This document shows, piece after piece, positions 8,860 through 16,530 of a stretch of DNA of 26,545 nt (its first letter is position 1; each line of letters begins with the position of its first letter). The stretch covers positions 1 to 26,545 of the forward strand of contig CALBSQ010000199.1 of NCBI GenBank assembly GCA_937967325.1, read 5' to 3'. The position numbers and the translations under genes are program-made. The DNA comes from an uncultured Chloroflexota bacterium (GTDB lineage Bacteria > Chloroflexota > UBA4733). A model generated the notes under the pieces. It saw nothing but the letters and a program-made list of their open reading frames with translations. It made no database searches and was not told the DNA's origin.

Positions 8860-10005
8860 GTGGACTGCAATCTCGCCATCACGAACGGCCAGATCATCGA
8901 CCCCGACCGGGGCGCAATCTACCCGGCGGACATCGCCGTCACCGACGGCCGCGTGGCCGGCATCAGCCGTGAACGTGGTGTTTTTCGCGCTGGTCAGGTC
9001 TACGACGCGTCCGGCTGCTATGTGACGCCTGCGCTGATCGATTGCCACGTCCATTGCTACGAGCACGTCAGCCCGGGCTCGCTCAACCCCGATCGGATCG
9101 GAATCGGCCATGGCGTCGGGGCGGTGCTCGATGCCGGCTCGTTCGGGCCGCGCAACGCCGCGGGCTTTCGGACGTACGTCAGCCAGCCGGCAACCACCGA
9201 AGTCTACGGGCTGGTCAACATCTCACGCTGGGGAAACTCCACGATTCCTGGCGAATCCGAAATCATCGGTTTCCTCAACCCAACGGAGGTCGCGCAGCTC
9301 ATCGAGCGATCGGCGGACTGGATTCGCGGCGTCAAGGTCCGCGCCTCTGTCTCCGCTGTCGGCGCGCTCGGCATCCTCCCCGTGCGACTGGCCAAGCAGG
9401 CGGCGCGAGAGGCCGGGGTCCCGCTCATGGTCCACATCGGCAACGCGCCACCGACGCTGGAGGAGGTCTGCGCTGTCCTGACCGAAGGGGACGTCATCAC
9501 GCATTGCTTCCACGGCAAGCTGGGCGGCGCGATCGCTCGGCGGGGGACGGTGCTCCCGGCGATCGCCGATGCCGTGGCACGGGGCGTCGTGCTCGATATT
9601 GGCCACGGCTCCGCCAGCTTCGCCTGGGCAACCGCCGAGCGCGCGCTGCAGCTCGGTCTGCTCCCCCACAGCATCTCCACCGACCTCCATCGTGGCTGTG
9701 TGGACGACACACCGGGTAAGCGCACGGCGGTCACGCTGACCTCGACCATGTCGAAGCTGCTGCACCTCGGCATGCCGCTGCTGGAGGTCGTCCGGGCGGC
9801 CACGACCACGCCGGCTCGCACATTCGGGCTCGAGCCGGAATTCGGCCGCATCGCCGAGGGCGGACTTGCCAACCTATCGGTGGTGAGCGTCGTGAACCGG
9901 TCGGAGGAGCAGTCCGACAGCGAGGGGCAGTTTCGCCGTGTGGGCAAGGTCGTCGAAGCTCGCGCGGTGGTGCTGCGCGGACGCGTCTGGGAGGTCTCGC
10001 CCTAA
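8860..10005 (+). CDS. Amidohydrolase/deacetylase-family metallohydrolase
   Basis: A 381-residue TIM-barrel metallohydrolase of the dihydroorotase-like amidohydrolase superfamily. The metal centre can be read as HxH in DCHVHCYE (His63, His65), a probable carbamylated Lys159 in RGVKVRAS, His192 in MVHIGN, His215 in ITHCFHG, and Asp275 in ISTDLH. Flanking N- and C-terminal segments form the small beta-sandwich. GTG 8860 is chosen because AAGGAG (8848-8853) lies 6 nt upstream. An alternative GTG at 8845 overlaps the previous stop codon. Relatives of this enzyme are known next to SelA-like PLP proteins in other bacteria, which supports a shared pathway: hydrolysis of an N-acyl or cyclic amide intermediate of an amino-sugar acid. 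The stop overlaps that of the convergent broken gene by 4 bp. Confidence 0.88.
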   Translation: MDCNLAITNGQIIDPDRGAIYPADIAVTDGRVAGISRERGVFRAGQVYDASGCYVTPALIDCHVHCYEHVSPGSLNPDRIGIGHGVGAVLDAGSFGPRNAAGFRTYVSQPATTEVYGLVNISRWGNSTIPGESEIIGFLNPTEVAQLIERSADWIRGVKVRASVSAVGALGILPVRLAKQAAREAGVPLMVHIGNAPPTLEEVCAVLTEGDVITHCFHGKLGGAIARRGTVLPAIADAVARGVVLDIGHGSASFAWATAERALQLGLLPHSISTDLHRGCVDDTPGKRTAVTLTSTMSKLLHLGMPLLEVVRAATTTPARTFGLEPEFGRIAEGGLANLSVVSVVNRSEEQSDSEGQFRRVGKVVEARAVVLRGRVWEVSP

Positions 10006-10539
10006 TGTCCGGCTTGCCGAGCGACCAGCAACGCCCGGCAACGGCGCAGGGCGTCTGTGCCGAGATTGAGGTCCCAATTGCCGTGCGCCCCGTCGTAGTA
10101 GGCGCCGTGCCCGTCCGTGAGGAAGCCGTCGTGCAACAGCGCCTGGCCGGTAGCGGTCAGGCGCAGCCCCTCGGTCAAGCACCGTAGCCTGATGGTACTC
10201 CGCCTGCAAGTCGGCTACGGCGCGAGCGTGCTCGCTCAGCCAGCTCTGATCGGCAATGAGCGCGGGATTGGCGTCGCGCAATGCTAGGAGCCGGTTCGCC
10301 TCGACCAGGGTGACCTCAGACCGATCAAGCAGCAAGGCCATGTGCCTGATGTTGGCGGCGGTATCCGAGGATCCCCTGCCTGACTGCAACTGCCCCACAG
10401 TCTGGTCCGCCGCCGTCACGGGCGCGATGGACCTGGCGGCAGTGTTCGCTCCCACCATGAGCGCAAGCGCCAGCAGCACCCCTACGAGGACGGAGAGGCT
10501 GATGGTCTGTTGCCAAGCTGGAGGTGCGGGACCGAGCAC
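10002..10539 (-). pseudogene. Frameshifted small membrane-anchored protein, unknown function
   Basis: I do not recognise this protein. The GTG at 10539 overlaps the stop of the upstream permease remnant by one base (TAGTG), so it was once translationally coupled to it. The first frame gives a hydrophobic N-terminal helix (about residues 13-30, a membrane anchor or signal), then a helical, Leu/Ala-rich stretch to ...AEYHQAT. Near 10180 the frame must shift by one base to continue as CLTEGLRLTATGQALLHDG... and end at TAG 10002-10004. The second half has natural composition (Gly, Tyr, Asp, Trp) only in the shifted frame. This is either a pseudogene or a sequencing error. As a whole it would be about 178 residues. 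Confidence 0.6.
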
Positions 10540-10965
10540 TACCCCTTGATTCCGCTGATGGAAATACCTTCGATGAAGGTGCGCTGAGCGAAGAAGAAGA
10601 GCACCAAGATTGGTAAGATGGTCACCGTGCTCGCCGCCATGAGTACGGCCAGGCGAGCTTTTCCACGAACTGCCCCATGAACTGTTGCAACCCCAGGGAG
10701 ATGGGGAATTTGTTCGGCTGGTTCAGGTAGATGAGCGGACCGAGATAGTCGTTCCAGGCGCCGATGAAGCTGAACAGCCCGACGACGGCCAGGGCCGGCC
10801 GCGCCAACGGCAAGACAATCCGCGCGAAGATCGACAGCTCGTTCGCGCCGGCAATCCGCGCCGCGTCGGACAGCTCCAGCGGCAGCGACATGAAAAACTG
10901 GCGCAGCAGGAAGATGGAGTAGGCGTTGCCGAAGAAGGCCGGGACGATCAGCGGCCGATTCGGCT
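10539..10965 (-). pseudogene. Remnant of a MalG-type sugar ABC transporter permease
   Basis: C-terminal half of a carbohydrate ABC permease (MalG/CUT1 type). Homology starts abruptly at PLIVPAFFGNAYSIFLLRQFF, followed by the cytoplasmic EAA loop region (LSDAARIAGANELSIFARIVLPLARPAL) that contacts the ATPase. It continues through SFIGAWNDYLGPLIY and LGLQQF. Near 10645 the frame changes, and the ending LMAASTVTILPIL...FIEGISISGIKG is read in the other frame. The first four or so helices are missing: the sequence upstream is unrelated and runs into the tRNA region. The gene is therefore 5'-truncated and frameshifted. No complete partner permease or binding protein is adjacent. Confidence 0.85.
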
Positions 10966-11081
10966 TGCCACGTCGCCTTGCCCATGGTAGTGTATTGTTT
11001 GCGACGAGCCGAGTCGCCCTGGGCGAATGGGAGTAGGGGCTGCGATACGAGCCTCCAAACCTGGCGCAACTGCAAGCCAGC

Positions 11082-11168
11082 GGGCGATTGCTGGAATTGG
11101 CAGACAGGGTGGACTTAGGATCCACTGGGGTAACACCCGTGAGAGTTCAAGTCTCTCATCGCCCACCA
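11082..11168 (+). tRNA. tRNA-Leu (anticodon UAG)
   Basis: The acceptor stem GGGCGAT (11082-11088) pairs perfectly with ATCGCCC (11158-11164). The anticodon stem is GTGGA/TCCAC around loop CTTAGGA, giving anticodon TAG. A long variable arm (GGGGT-AAC-ACCCG type) is typical of leucine tRNAs. The T arm is GAGAG-TTCAAGT-CTCTC. The discriminator is A, and CCA (11166-11168) is encoded. Confidence 0.95.
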
Positions 11169-11192
11169 ACTCGGGTCGCCGACGTGAAGCCA

Positions 11193-11264
11193 GCGGAAGT
11201 GGCTCAGTGGTAGAGTATCTCCTTGCCAAGGAGAGGGTCGCGGGTTCGAATCCCGTCTTCCGCT
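11193..11264 (+). tRNA. tRNA-Gly (anticodon GCC)
   Basis: The acceptor GCGGAAG (11193-11199) pairs with CTTCCGC (11257-11263), followed by discriminator T. The anticodon loop TTGCCAA sits on a CTCC/GGAG stem, giving GCC. The T loop is TTCGAAT. CCA is not encoded, unlike in the upstream tRNA-Leu, which lies 24 bp away and is probably co-transcribed. Confidence 0.96.
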
Positions 11265-11281
11265 CGTAGCTCGTTTGGTAA

Positions 11282-11328
11282 CGGCCAGACGACCCGCCCG
11301 CAGTGGGCGAGCCGCCTGGCCGATTTTT
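11282..11328 (+). terminator. Intrinsic terminator after the tRNA pair
   Basis: CGGCCAG (11282-11288) pairs with CTGGCCG (11316-11322), enclosing a second stem CGCCC/GGGCG. ATTTTT (11323-11328) follows directly. The position, 17 bp after tRNA-Gly and about 90 bp before tig, fits termination of the tRNA transcript. Confidence 0.8.
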
Positions 11329-11420
11329 GTGCCCAGAAAGGGTGAGCGCCGCTCAGGTGGGAAGGCGGCGGCGCCGTGCCGGTGCTATACTGAGCCACAC
11401 CCCAGGCCGAGGAGCGGAGC

Positions 11421-12821
11421 GTGAAAGTAACCCAGGAGCGGCTGGAAGGCAGCCGCGTCGCGTTGACGGTCGAGATCGAGCCGGAGCGTGTCTCGGCCGA
11501 GACCGACCGGGCCTACCAGCGTGTCGGTAGCAGAGTCGCCGTTCCCGGCTTCCGGCCAGGCAAGGCGCCGCGACACATCCTCAAGAATTTCGTGGGCGAA
11601 CAACGCATCCGCCAGGAGACGCTCGACAAGCTGGTTCCGGAAGCCTATCGCTCGGCGTTGCAAGAGACCGGGGTCGAGCCGATTGCCGACCCTGACGTCG
11701 AGTTTCTCACCGTAGAACCCGAGGCTCCGTTGAGTTTCCGCGCCACGGTCCCCGTTGCCCCGACCGTGCAAGTAGGCGACTACCGCGCCATCAGGCTCTC
11801 TCGCTCCCCGGTGGAAGTGACCGACGAGCAGGTGGAGAGGTTCGTCGACCAGCTCCGCACGGGACAGGCAACCTGGGAGGACGCGCCCGACCACGCCATC
11901 GAACCCGGCGACCGGTTAGTCGCCGACGTGTCCGGCGAGGCGGAGGGGGTTTCGCTCGCCGATGCCAAGGATGTGGAGCTGACGGTCGGCCAGAATGGCC
12001 TGCCCAGCGAAGTGGATGAGGGACTCACCGGAACGCGCGCGGGCGAAGAGCGCACCGTGCTGGTCACCTTGCCGGAGGACTATCCGCAGGCCGACCTGGC
12101 CGGCGGGGAAGCCACCTACACGGTCGCCGTCAAGTCGGTGAGACGGCGCGTGCTGCCCGAGCTTGACGATGCCTTCGCCCAGCGCATCGCCAGCGTCGAC
12201 ACGGTTGCCGCCATGCGCGACGACGTGCGCAAGCGCCTCCAGGAGTCCGCGGAACAAGCCGAAGAGGACCGTCTGCGCCGTGCCGTGGTCGACGAGGTGA
12301 TCGCTCGCTCGACCATCGATTTCCCGGCCGTGCTGGTCGAGCGACAGCTCGATCGCGCTTTGGAGGTCTTCCGGAACAACCTGGCGCGGCAAGGCTTCGA
12401 TCCGGAGCAGTACCTTCGACTCACCGGCCAAACCGTGGACGCGCTGCGCGACCGCTGGCGCCCAGACACGGAGCGCAACATCAAATCAGACCTCGTGCTG
12501 GCCGAGGTGGCGAAGCAAGAGCAAATTGAGCCGACCGAGGAGCAGATCGAGGCGGACTACGACCGGATCGTCGCCGATCTCCCGCCCGAACAGCGTCCCG
12601 TTACTCGATCGGCGCAGGTACGGGAGGCCATTCGTCTGCCGCTTCGAGATCGCCTGACCACCGATCATCTCGTAGAATTAGCGCTGGCTGGTGATGCGCC
12701 GGCAGCGGCCGACGAGATCCAATCGGAGGGAGCATCGGAGCCGCGCGGGGGCGACGCGGTCGCCACCGACACGGAGAGCGAACCCTCAGCGCCAGCGCCC
12801 CGTCCTGAAGGAGAGCAGTGA
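11421..12821 (+). CDS. tig: Trigger factor, ribosome-associated chaperone/PPIase
   Basis: Binds at the ribosomal tunnel exit and protects nascent chains. The 466 residues begin with the ribosome-binding domain, whose signature GFRPGKAP is at 43-50. A divergent FKBP-type prolyl isomerase domain (about 155-245) and a long helical chaperone domain follow. The tail from about 425 is acidic and Ser/Pro/Ala-rich, longer than usual, and probably disordered. GTG 11421 has GAGGAG (11409-11414) 6 nt upstream. A possible -10 TATACT lies at 11386-11391, without a convincing -35. It is the first gene of the tig-clpP-clpX cluster found in many bacteria. A 76-bp gap to clpP holds no clear terminator, so co-transcription is likely. 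Confidence 0.96.
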   Translation: MKVTQERLEGSRVALTVEIEPERVSAETDRAYQRVGSRVAVPGFRPGKAPRHILKNFVGEQRIRQETLDKLVPEAYRSALQETGVEPIADPDVEFLTVEPEAPLSFRATVPVAPTVQVGDYRAIRLSRSPVEVTDEQVERFVDQLRTGQATWEDAPDHAIEPGDRLVADVSGEAEGVSLADAKDVELTVGQNGLPSEVDEGLTGTRAGEERTVLVTLPEDYPQADLAGGEATYTVAVKSVRRRVLPELDDAFAQRIASVDTVAAMRDDVRKRLQESAEQAEEDRLRRAVVDEVIARSTIDFPAVLVERQLDRALEVFRNNLARQGFDPEQYLRLTGQTVDALRDRWRPDTERNIKSDLVLAEVAKQEQIEPTEEQIEADYDRIVADLPPEQRPVTRSAQVREAIRLPLRDRLTTDHLVELALAGDAPAAADEIQSEGASEPRGGDAVATDTESEPSAPAPRPEGEQ

Positions 12822-12897
12822 CGCCTAACATGCGCCAACAACGCGCGCGACGTGCAAGCAGCAGGGACCGACGGCCAGCACAAGGAGCCAACCGGAA

Positions 12898-13527
12898 ATG
12901 ACAAGCAGTAGCTACGACCCACGACTGTTGGTACCAATGGTCGTGGAACAGACCAACCGCGGCGAGCGAGCGTACGACATTTTCTCGCGGCTGCTCAAGG
13001 ATCGCATCCTCATGGTCCACACGGCGGTCGAGCCGAATATGGCCAGCTTGATCGCCGCCGAGTTGATCTACCTGGCCAGCGAGGATGCCGAGCGCGACAT
13101 CCACATGTACATCATGTCGCCCGGCGGCTCGGTCCACGCCGGCCTGGCCATCTACGACACCATGCAGCACATCAAGCCCGACGTCTGCACCTACGCCGTG
13201 GGCCTAACCGCGTCCATGGGTACCGTGCTGCTGGCCGGCGGCGCGGCCGGCAAGCGCTATGCGCTCCCCAACGCCACGGTCCACATGCACCAGGCAGCAG
13301 GCGGGATGGAGGGTCCGGCCACGGACATGGAGATCATGGCACGGGAGATCATCCGCCTGCAGAACGTGGTGCGCGGGATCCTTTCCAAGCACACCGGCCA
13401 GTCATTGGAGCGAATTGCCCGCGACTCGGATCGCGACTTCTGGATGACCGCGGACCAGGCCAGAGAGTACGGCCTGGTGGACGAGGTGCTGACGTCCACC
13501 GAGATGCCCGCCGTAGCTGGGAGGTAG
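12898..13527 (+). CDS. clpP: ATP-dependent Clp protease proteolytic subunit
   Basis: Serine peptidase that forms the double-heptameric ClpP chamber and works with the ClpX unfoldase encoded directly downstream. In 209 residues the catalytic triad reads Ser106 (GLTASMGTV), His131 (HMHQAAGG) and Asp180 (DSDRDFWM), at the spacing seen in E. coli ClpP. SPGGSVHAG (74-82) is the strand that binds substrate. The family-typical oligomer and handle-helix regions are intact. The N-terminus is short, with little or no propeptide. ATG 12898 follows a weak AAGGAG about 11 nt upstream. Only two bases separate its stop codon from the clpX ATG. Confidence 0.97.
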   Translation: MTSSSYDPRLLVPMVVEQTNRGERAYDIFSRLLKDRILMVHTAVEPNMASLIAAELIYLASEDAERDIHMYIMSPGGSVHAGLAIYDTMQHIKPDVCTYAVGLTASMGTVLLAGGAAGKRYALPNATVHMHQAAGGMEGPATDMEIMAREIIRLQNVVRGILSKHTGQSLERIARDSDRDFWMTADQAREYGLVDEVLTSTEMPAVAGR

Positions 13528-13529
13528 CC

Positions 13530-14813
13530 ATGGCAACCACGCGCAGACCTGGCTCGCAGTATCGCTGCTCCTTCTGCGGCAAGAGCCAAGAGCAAGTGCG
13601 GCGCCTGATCGCCGGCCCGCAGGTCTACATCTGCGACGAGTGCATCGACCTCTGCCGCGAGATGATCGCGGAGGAGCAGGGCGGCACGACGCGCTCCAAG
13701 CTGCCTGCGAGCAAGATCCCCACCCCGCGACGGATCGCCGAGCTGCTGAACCAGTACGTCATCGGGCAGGACCACGCCAAGAAGGTGCTGTCCGTTGCCG
13801 TCTACAACCACTACAAGCGCATCCAGGCCGGGGCGCAGATCGATGATGTCGAGTTGGGCAAGAGCAACATCCTGCTCGTCGGGCCGACCGGCTGCGGCAA
13901 GACCTATCTGGCCCAGACGCTCGCCAAGATCCTAGACGTGCCGTTCTGCATCGCCGACGCCACCGCCTTGACCGAGGCGGGCTACGTCGGGGAGGATGTC
14001 GAGAATATCCTGCTCCGCCTGATTCAGTCCGCCGACTTTGACATCCCGCGCGCCGAGCGCGGCATCGTCTATATCGACGAGATCGACAAGATCTCCCGAA
14101 AATCCGACAACCCGTCGATCACCCGCGACGTCTCCGGCGAAGGGGTGCAGCAAGCGCTGCTCAAGATCATCGAGGGTACCGTCGCCAACGTTCCGCCCCA
14201 GGGCGGGCGCAAGCATCCCCACCAGGATTTCATCCAGATCAACACGGCGAACATCCTGTTCGTCTGCGGCGGAGCCTTCGAGGGGCTGGACAAGATCGTC
14301 TCCGACCGCGTCGGCGGTCGGCGCACCATGGGCTTCAAGGCGGAAACCGACGCCCGAGTACGGCAGGAGCAGTCCAACCAGCTGCTCAGCCAGGTCAGCC
14401 CCGACGACCTCCTGAAATACGGGCTCATCCCCGAGTTCATCGGGCGGCTTCCGGTGTCGGTCAGCCTGGATGCCCTGGATCGTGAATCCCTGATCCGCAT
14501 CCTGACCGAGCCCAAGAACGCCATCGCCAAGCAATACCAGAAGATATTCGCGATCGACAAGGTGGAGCTCACCTTTACCCAGGACGCGTTGGAGGCAACG
14601 GCGGACGAGGCGCTTAAGCACAAGACCGGCGCTCGCGGTCTGCGCACGGTGATCGAGGACGCGCTCCTTGATGTCATGTTCGACCTGCCGACCCGCACCG
14701 ACGTGAAGAAGTGTGTCGTCAACGGCGAAGTGATCCTGCACCACAACAAGCCGTTGCTGCTTTCTCGCACCGACCGCCCCATCATTGAGGAGCCTGAGGA
14801 CGTCTCGGCGTAA
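13530..14813 (+). CDS. clpX: ATP-dependent Clp protease ATP-binding subunit ClpX
   Basis: Hexameric AAA+ unfoldase that recognises tagged substrates and feeds them to ClpP. The 427 residues include the N-terminal zinc finger (Cys13, 16, 35, 38), Walker A GPTGCGKT (118-125), the pore loop GYVG (151-154), Walker B IVYIDEID (179-186), the sensor segment IPEFIGRLP, and GARGLR near the C-terminus. The ClpP-docking loop, usually IGF, reads MGF (267-269), a conservative change. GGAGG lies 5 nt before ATG 13530 and overlaps the end of clpP, so the two are probably translated in a coupled way. Confidence 0.98.
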   Translation: MATTRRPGSQYRCSFCGKSQEQVRRLIAGPQVYICDECIDLCREMIAEEQGGTTRSKLPASKIPTPRRIAELLNQYVIGQDHAKKVLSVAVYNHYKRIQAGAQIDDVELGKSNILLVGPTGCGKTYLAQTLAKILDVPFCIADATALTEAGYVGEDVENILLRLIQSADFDIPRAERGIVYIDEIDKISRKSDNPSITRDVSGEGVQQALLKIIEGTVANVPPQGGRKHPHQDFIQINTANILFVCGGAFEGLDKIVSDRVGGRRTMGFKAETDARVRQEQSNQLLSQVSPDDLLKYGLIPEFIGRLPVSVSLDALDRESLIRILTEPKNAIAKQYQKIFAIDKVELTFTQDALEATADEALKHKTGARGLRTVIEDALLDVMFDLPTRTDVKKCVVNGEVILHHNKPLLLSRTDRPIIEEPEDVSA

Positions 14814-14869
14814 TCTTCCTCTCCGGCTGGCGATGCCATTGGCTATAGGCGAGATTGGGCTGGTGGGGT

Positions 14870-14945
14870 GGCCAGGGCGTATAGCAATACGCCCCTACCT
14901 GATGCTGCCGAAATCGGTAGGGGCGTATTGCTATACGCCCTGGCC
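14870..14945. repeat. Perfect 30-bp inverted repeat of the TAGGGGC family
   Basis: The arms at 14870-14899 and 14916-14945 are perfectly complementary over 30 bp, with a 16-bp loop. Each arm is itself a smaller palindrome, GGGCGTAT-AGCA-ATACGCCC. The CCCCTACC ends face inward, so two single units point away from each other. It lies between clpX and aroA and could fold as a terminator-like cruciform, although there is no T-run. A related element is at 24058-24167. Confidence 0.9.
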
Positions 14946-15022
14946 TTGCCGTCGATGCCGTCGTCGCGAATGGACCGCCGCATCCTGGGCGGGAGAGCGG
15001 GGTCGAACCAGAATGGCCGCTA

Positions 15023-16321
15023 ATGCCTGAGCAACCCACCATCGAAATTCGCCCGGCCCGCGGACCGATCAACGGGAGCGTCCGCCTCCCCGGCTCTAAG
15101 AGCTACACGAACCGGGCCCTCGCCATCGCCGCGCTCGCGGACGGTCGCACCACCATCTCGGACGCGCTATTCAGCGACGACACTACGTATATGGCTAGTG
15201 CGCTGCGCGCGCTCGGCATCGCCGTCGACGAGGATGCCGCGAGCAGACGCTTTGTGGTCGACGGCCGGGGAGGGCAGATCCCGGCGGCCGAAGCGCACCT
15301 GTATCTAGGCAACTCCGGGACCTCGACGCGCTTCCTGTGTGCTATTGCCGCGCTCGGCCACGGGCGCTACCGTGTTGACGGCAACGAGCGAATGCGCCAA
15401 CGACCGATTGGGCCGCTTGTTGAATCGCTCCAAGCACTCGGCGTCAGGGTGGAGCATACGGGAAAGGCCGGCTTCCCGCCGGTCGACGTTTGGGCCGACG
15501 GCTGTCGAGGCGGCAAGGTACGCATGGACGGCAGCCTGAGCAGTCAGTATTTCACCGCGCTTCTCCTGGCGGCGCCCTACATGCGGGACGGACTGGACCT
15601 GGAAGTCGACGGCGTTCTCGTCTCCCAACCGTACCTGGATATCACAATCGACATCATGCGCGCGTTCGGCGTCGCCGTGACGCGCGCCGGCTATCAGCGG
15701 TTCCAGGTGTCGCCCGGCCAGGGCTATCGCGCGCGCGATTACGCTATCGAACCGGATGCCTCGAACGCCACGTATTTCCTCGGCGCCGCGGCGCTCACCG
15801 GCGGCAGCGTCCGAATAGAGGGGCTAGGCTACCGATCCGCCCAGGGTGACGTGCATTTTCTGGACACCCTTGAGGCGCTCGGCTGCCAGGCCGTGCGCGG
15901 CGAGGACTACCTCGAGGTGCATGGCCCCAGCATCTTACGCGGGGCCGACCTCAACCTGGCCGATATGAACGACACGGCCCAGACCGTGGCAGCCCTCGCG
16001 CCCTTCTGCGACGGTCCGGTGACGCTGCGCGGCCTGGAGCACACGCGCCACCAGGAGACCGACCGTGTGGCGGCCGTCACGACGGAGCTGCGCAAGCTGG
16101 GCGCGCGCGTCGATGAGCGCCTCGACGGCTGGACGATCTGGCCGAGCAACCTGCATGCCGCCGACATCGCGACCTACGACGACCATCGCATGGCCATGGC
16201 CTTCAGCCTCATCGGCCTGCGAGTCCCCGGCGTCCGCATCGAGAACCCGGACTGCGTAGCGAAGACGTTCCCGGACTTTTTTGAGCGATTCGAGGCGTTG
16301 ACGCGGCGATTAGGGACTTAG
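15023..16321 (+). CDS. aroA: 3-phosphoshikimate 1-carboxyvinyltransferase (EPSP synthase)
   Basis: Sixth step of the shikimate pathway: transfers the enolpyruvyl group of PEP to shikimate-3-phosphate in the cytosol. The 432 residues show PGSKS (23-27, Lys26), LGNSGTSTR (95-103, the PEP/glyphosate loop), RMRQRPIG (Arg near 128), the catalytic Asp314 in DMNDT, RHQETDR (Glu345), and YDDHRMAMAF. The NSGT rather than NAGTAMRP loop and Gln in place of Lys before ETDR differ from class I enzymes such as that of E. coli. ATG 15023 has no strong Shine-Dalgarno sequence; the downstream frame is unambiguous. The gene stands alone between two hairpin-forming repeats. Confidence 0.96.
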   Translation: MPEQPTIEIRPARGPINGSVRLPGSKSYTNRALAIAALADGRTTISDALFSDDTTYMASALRALGIAVDEDAASRRFVVDGRGGQIPAAEAHLYLGNSGTSTRFLCAIAALGHGRYRVDGNERMRQRPIGPLVESLQALGVRVEHTGKAGFPPVDVWADGCRGGKVRMDGSLSSQYFTALLLAAPYMRDGLDLEVDGVLVSQPYLDITIDIMRAFGVAVTRAGYQRFQVSPGQGYRARDYAIEPDASNATYFLGAAALTGGSVRIEGLGYRSAQGDVHFLDTLEALGCQAVRGEDYLEVHGPSILRGADLNLADMNDTAQTVAALAPFCDGPVTLRGLEHTRHQETDRVAAVTTELRKLGARVDERLDGWTIWPSNLHAADIATYDDHRMAMAFSLIGLRVPGVRIENPDCVAKTFPDFFERFEALTRRLGT

Positions 16322-16359
16322 GGGCTACCCGGCGACAAGAGCATTCTCCCAACGGGCAA

Positions 16360-16408
16360 CCGGCTCACCGGACGAAGCGCCCCTTGTGGGCTTCGTCCGG
16401 TGAGCCGG
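16360..16408 (+). terminator. Strong hairpin after aroA, possible terminator
   Basis: Perfect 18-bp arms (16360-16377 and 16391-16408) enclose a 13-nt loop. It lies 39 bp after the aroA stop codon. No T-run follows, so it may act as an RNA-stabilising hairpin or a bidirectional block rather than a classic intrinsic terminator. Confidence 0.6.
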
Positions 16409-16530
16409 GCGCTTTAGCGCTCGGTCGACCGGGCCTCCGCTCCTGGCCCCGTACGCTGTATGATAGCGATGAACTCCACGTCGTTATGGGCTGCCCGTGG
16501 CAGCCGTTCGCAGAAGGTGAGCGTCATCGT

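Noticed and set aside
9874..10539. Single 221-codon ORF read through to 9874
   Set aside because: After about 10180 this frame becomes Arg-rich and overlaps the amidohydrolase; the natural continuation is in the neighbouring frame, ending at 10002.
14870..14945. CRISPR-like repeat
   Set aside because: There are only two inverted arms, with no array of direct repeats and spacers and no cas genes.
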